Assembly (NCBI GenBank): GCA_002391235.1
Contig: DGRX01000029.1
Span: 38,918 to 102,917 of the forward strand
Direction of reading: 5' to 3'
Source: Treponema sp. UBA4377
GTDB taxonomy: Bacteria; Spirochaetota; Spirochaetia; Treponematales; Treponemataceae
Length of the DNA: 64,000 bases
Below the pieces are notes generated by a model. It worked only from the letters and a program-made list of their open reading frames with translations, ran no database searches and was not told the origin of the DNA. Position 1 is the first letter of the stretch; every line of letters begins with the position of its first letter. This document shows positions 61,145-64,000 of the stretch, one piece after another. The position numbers and the translations under genes were made by a program.

Positions 61145-61570
61145 CTAGAGTTCCAGCTCAACGGACTCTACGCCGTCCGTGGACTCAACCTTGTTTTCGT
61201 TGGCGATGCCCCAAATCTTGTCGTTGTGGTTTGTGGGAACGGTGAGCATTACCTTGAGGAACTCGCCGCTCTTTTTTACGATTGTAACGTAAGGTCCGAT
61301 TTTGGGAGGGCAGTTGCGAACCAAAAGCCTTTTTACAGTGTCGGGCTTGTTCTTTGCCCAGTCTTTGGGAATTGTCACCGTTCCCATCTTGTGGCCGGCC
61401 TTGCCGTAAACAACCGTGTAAGCCTTGGCCGAATCCATAATTTTATATACAGGGGCGCTGTAATAGGAAATCTCAGACTTTTTGTGTCCGCCGGCGTTCT
61501 CTTCCGCAAAAGCTCCCGCCAAAACAAGGGCGGACAATCCCATCGCCGCCAAAATCTTCTTTATGTTCAT
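61145..61570 (-). CDS. Small secreted protein of unknown function
   Basis: This 141-residue protein has a signal peptide (MNIKKILAAMGLSALVLAGAFA) and a beta-rich mature domain (VVYGKAGHKMGTVTIPKDW, then GPYVTIVKKSGEFLKVMLTV). I do not recognise the family. It has an AGGTTA site before the ATG at 61570 and heads a minus-strand group with nrnA and the glycogen-binding protein. Confidence 0.72.
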   Translation of the reverse strand: MNIKKILAAMGLSALVLAGAFAEENAGGHKKSEISYYSAPVYKIMDSAKAYTVVYGKAGHKMGTVTIPKDWAKNKPDTVKRLLVRNCPPKIGPYVTIVKKSGEFLKVMLTVPTNHNDKIWGIANENKVESTDGVESVELEL

Positions 61571-61731
61571 AAAATAACCTCCAAAACGAGTGTTCTATGA
61601 TTTTAGCGCGCAACATTGAAAAATTCAAGGAAATTTTGCGAATTTTCCCTCAAAAAAGCCCAAAAAAAACGAAAAAATGCGCAAACAAAGCAATGATATA
61701 GGCGTGGAAAAAAATATTTTGGAGGTTCGTA

Positions 61732-62625
61732 GTGAACGAAAAACAAACAAACATAATTGAAGTCCGGCCGCAGCCCAAATTCCGCGACAGGCTTTTCATC
61801 GCTATTTTTGGCAAGAATAATGAGAGAAGCAAGCGCTGGCGGCTGGACTTGTACAACACCCTCAACGGGACAAATTACACCGACCCCGACGCTCTAAAAC
61901 TCAACACGATCGAAAACGTCATTTTCGTAACGATGTACAACGACGTTTCCTTTTTAGTTGATTCTCAAATGACGCTCTATGAGCAACAAAGCCGCCCCAA
62001 CGCCAATATGCCTTTAAGAGGCCTTTTTTATTTTTCGCAACTATATCAAAGATTCATATCCGACAACAAATTGGATTTACACCGCTCATCGCTGATAAAG
62101 ATTCCGAATCCGCGTTTTGTGGTGTTCTACAATGGAGAGCCAAGCCGTTCCGAACGCTATGAGCTTCGCCTTTCCAGCGCTTTTGAGCAAAAGGATGTTT
62201 CCGGCAAATTTGAGTGGACGGCGGACGTGATAAACATCAACACCAACATGAACGAAAACCTTGTCAAAAAATGCAAACCATTATATGATTACGTAAGGCT
62301 TGTCGGTCGGATTTCCATAAATCAAAGCAAAAAGATGGGAAAGGAACAAGCCGTGCGCGAGGCTGTTGAATGGGCTTGCAAAGAAGACTTGCTTGAAGGC
62401 TTTGTCCGCGAGCAAAAGGAGACTATAATCGGCATGTGTTTGACAGAGTTTAATGAAGAGGTAGCTATACTCAATTGGCGGCAAGACGGCATCATCGAAG
62501 GTCGCGAGCAAAAAGCCCTGGAAGCCGCTAAAAAGCTTTATTCCAACGGCGTTTCCATTGACATTATCGCAAACTCTTTGGAAATGACTCAGGAACAAGT
62601 CAAGGAAATTGTCGCCTCCGCCTGA
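61732..62625 (+). CDS. Rpn-family PD-(D/E)XK nuclease/transposase-like protein
   Basis: This 297-residue protein matches the Rpn/YhgA-like PD-(D/E)XK family, a recombination-promoting or transposase-associated group common in host-associated anaerobes. Visible parts are KFRDRLFIAIFGKN, the family-like YNDVSFLVDSQMTLYEQQSR with the acidic and Gln residues of the nuclease core, and a C-terminal EGREQKALEAAKKLYSNG segment. The start is a GTG at 61732 with GGAGG upstream. No inverted repeats bound it that I can see. It stands next to the second porin gene and may take part in local rearrangement. Confidence 0.82.
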   Translation: MNEKQTNIIEVRPQPKFRDRLFIAIFGKNNERSKRWRLDLYNTLNGTNYTDPDALKLNTIENVIFVTMYNDVSFLVDSQMTLYEQQSRPNANMPLRGLFYFSQLYQRFISDNKLDLHRSSLIKIPNPRFVVFYNGEPSRSERYELRLSSAFEQKDVSGKFEWTADVININTNMNENLVKKCKPLYDYVRLVGRISINQSKKMGKEQAVREAVEWACKEDLLEGFVREQKETIIGMCLTEFNEEVAILNWRQDGIIEGREQKALEAAKKLYSNGVSIDIIANSLEMTQEQVKEIVASA

Positions 62626-62669
62626 AAGTTACCGATTTTCCAATGCTCGAAAAAAAATGCTTTTTTTTC

Positions 62670-62698
62670 TTGACAAAGCAAAATATGTGTGTTAATAT
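62670..62698 (+). promoter_or_regulatory. Promoter of porin paralog 2
   Basis: TTGACA at 62670-62675 and TAATAT at 62693-62698 have a 17-base spacer. A strong AAGGAGG site follows before the ATG. Confidence 0.8.
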
Positions 62699-62756
62699 TT
62701 AGTGTAAAAAGGCAGACTTAGTTCTGTTTTTTAAAAAATAAGGAGGTTTTTTCATT

Positions 62757-64000
62757 ATGAAAAAATTGATTGGCGCTTTGGCGCTTGCTGCTATGGTAGC
62801 GACTTCAGCCTTCGCTGAAGTAGGATTTGGAGCTTGGCTCTGCAACCTTCCGACATTGGTAGGATTTGACGGCGAGGACGTAAAAGGAGCCGCCGCTTCC
62901 AACCCGTGGGGCGGATGGAGACCCGCCCGCGCGGCCATCAACTGGACGGCCGACGACGGAAAGGCCGGAATGGTCATGGGAATCGCCTTCAACGCCGACG
63001 GTTCTTCAACAGGCATCGGACCTTTCGACGCCAACAACTTCTGGGTAAAGCCCGTTGACGCCGTAAAGGTTACAATCGGACAGATGGACAACAACTTCGG
63101 AGTTCGCGGCGACCTCTGCTACGGCTCATGGAACTGGCTTCGCCCCAACACATGGAAAGTTAACGACGAAGGCTTGACATTCTCTGACCACTCAGAGCTC
63201 GGCCTTGGCCTTGAGGTCACTCCTATGGAAGCCCTCAAGATTTTCGCCGCCCTTCCCTTGGCCGGAGCCAACTACGACGGAGCCACATATCTCCAGAGAA
63301 TGGACTACGCCTTTGGAAAAGGCTCTATCGGAGCCGCCTACACAATCGACGGAATCGGACGCATCAAGGCCCAGTTTGTCGGAAAGTATGACATCAAAGA
63401 CACAAGCAAGAAAGCGATTTCTGCTAATGTGTTCGTTGGCGCTGACGGAAAGGAATATGCTACATATGAAGACGCTATTAAGGCAGGAACAACAGCTACT
63501 TACAACAAAGATGCTGTTACTGCCGTTGACGGAAAAGGCGTAAAGCGCTACGGAACAATCGAGGCCGCTTTTGACCTCACAGCCGTTGACAAGCTCTTTG
63601 TGACAATCGGAGGCGCCTTCACAATCGCCGACTCTGACTGGTTCAAGGCCGACAAAGGAAGCCAGGAGCAGATCAAGCTTGCCTTGGGCGCTTCTTACGG
63701 AATCACAGAAGCCTTCAAGCTTTCAGCCAGCTTCGCCATGCTCAAGTACCACTCAGACGTAAAGGACGACCCTGTAATGCAGTTCGGCGTTGGAGCCGAC
63801 TACGCCCTTACAGACGCCCTTGGATTGGTTGCCGACGTCCGCATGTTGATGCCCAACAACAAGGCTGACCCCACATTGTCATTCTTGGTTGGCTTGAACG
63901 GATCAGTTGGATCTAACGCCAGCCTCGGACTTGGATTCCAGGGAATCGTTGGATTGGGCAAAGATGCCACAGCCGGAAGCCTCAAGCTTGTCAAGGCCAC
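62757..64000 (+). CDS. Treponemal outer-membrane porin-like protein, paralog 2 (partial)
   Basis: This open frame runs from the ATG at 62757 to the window end without a stop, giving at least 414 residues. The signal peptide MKKLIGALALAAMVATSAFA is identical to paralog 1, as is the DNA from the ribosome site to codon 20. The mature protein shares NPWGGWRPAR, GVRGDLCYGSWNWLRPNT and GSNASLGLGFQG with paralog 1. It has different variable stretches, for instance around NVFVGADGKEYATYEDAIK. It is probably a beta-barrel of the same family, with the C-terminus outside the window. Confidence 0.85.
   Translation, partial: MKKLIGALALAAMVATSAFAEVGFGAWLCNLPTLVGFDGEDVKGAAASNPWGGWRPARAAINWTADDGKAGMVMGIAFNADGSSTGIGPFDANNFWVKPVDAVKVTIGQMDNNFGVRGDLCYGSWNWLRPNTWKVNDEGLTFSDHSELGLGLEVTPMEALKIFAALPLAGANYDGATYLQRMDYAFGKGSIGAAYTIDGIGRIKAQFVGKYDIKDTSKKAISANVFVGADGKEYATYEDAIKAGTTATYNKDAVTAVDGKGVKRYGTIEAAFDLTAVDKLFVTIGGAFTIADSDWFKADKGSQEQIKLALGASYGITEAFKLSASFAMLKYHSDVKDDPVMQFGVGADYALTDALGLVADVRMLMPNNKADPTLSFLVGLNGSVGSNASLGLGFQGIVGLGKDATAGSLKLVKA

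Overview
The window looks like a chromosomal stretch of a host-associated spirochaete, most likely a gut-type Treponema. Supporting signs are two paralogous treponemal-type outer-membrane proteins, lipoproteins with relaxed lipoboxes, an about 420-residue ribose-phosphate pyrophosphokinase variant, a spirochaete-type hypothetical protein of about 575 residues, chemotaxis-receptor debris and anaerobic radical-SAM maturases. The genus is inferred from these signs only. Base composition is mixed: most housekeeping genes are GC-rich at third codon positions, while 17.96-31.58 kb is visibly richer in A and T.

Layout. 0-7.3 kb: a GGDEF protein, pyrG and asnS on the minus strand, then a membrane-lipid operon (flippase-like protein, pssA, psd) and an XRE regulator. 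7.3-9.9 kb: an envelope operon (CsgG-like, small lipoprotein, DUF4810, DUF799/GNA1162) behind a promoter carrying repeated operator-like sites. 10-17.9 kb: tRNA-Ser(GGA) followed by a structured element that repeats the tRNA 3' end, a SanA/YdcF-like protein, an antiporter, an adenylate cyclase, an OMP/DUF6442/XRE operon behind a palindromic operator, a phosphatase and glyA. 17.96-31.58 kb: a 12-gene, tightly overlapping formate dehydrogenase, molybdenum cofactor and molybdate uptake island. 31.6-40 kb: STAS, a spirochaetal hypothetical protein, pgeF, small hypothetical genes, HtrA, uvrB with a duplicated tail, and rpmB. 40-46.8 kb: an MBL hydrolase, an MCP remnant, the [FeFe]-hydrogenase maturases hydE and hydGF, and prs. 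46.8-51.7 kb: an FGGY kinase/HAD fusion with in-frame repeat insertions, an MBL hydrolase, tRNA-Arg(CCT), a long hairpin and a family 3 glycosidase. 51.7-59.4 kb: fusA, ndk, gpsA, ffh and a porin, interleaved with two complete copies and one orphan copy of a small element. 59.35-64 kb: a glycogen-binding-domain protein, nrnA, a secreted protein, an Rpn/PD-(D/E)XK protein and the start of a second porin.

How genes work together. The FDH island supplies a Cys-type molybdenum or tungsten formate dehydrogenase, its NAD(P)H-linked partner, molybdate import, most cofactor steps and FdhD. MPT synthase (MoaD/MoaE) is not in the window. The maturases HydE, HydG and HydF imply an [FeFe] hydrogenase elsewhere, consistent with an anaerobe that handles formate and hydrogen.

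The most novel feature is the repeated small element at 51.8, 53.7 and 59.1 kb. Each complete copy encodes a 29-residue single-span peptide resembling type I (Hol_Tox/Fst-like) toxins. Each has a hairpin that would hide the ribosome binding site, a shared bidirectional terminator and a convergent antisense RNA whose 5' end repeats the toxin leader. The middle copy keeps only the antisense RNA part. I also note recurrent promoter placement that predicts leaderless mRNAs, including hydE and hydG.
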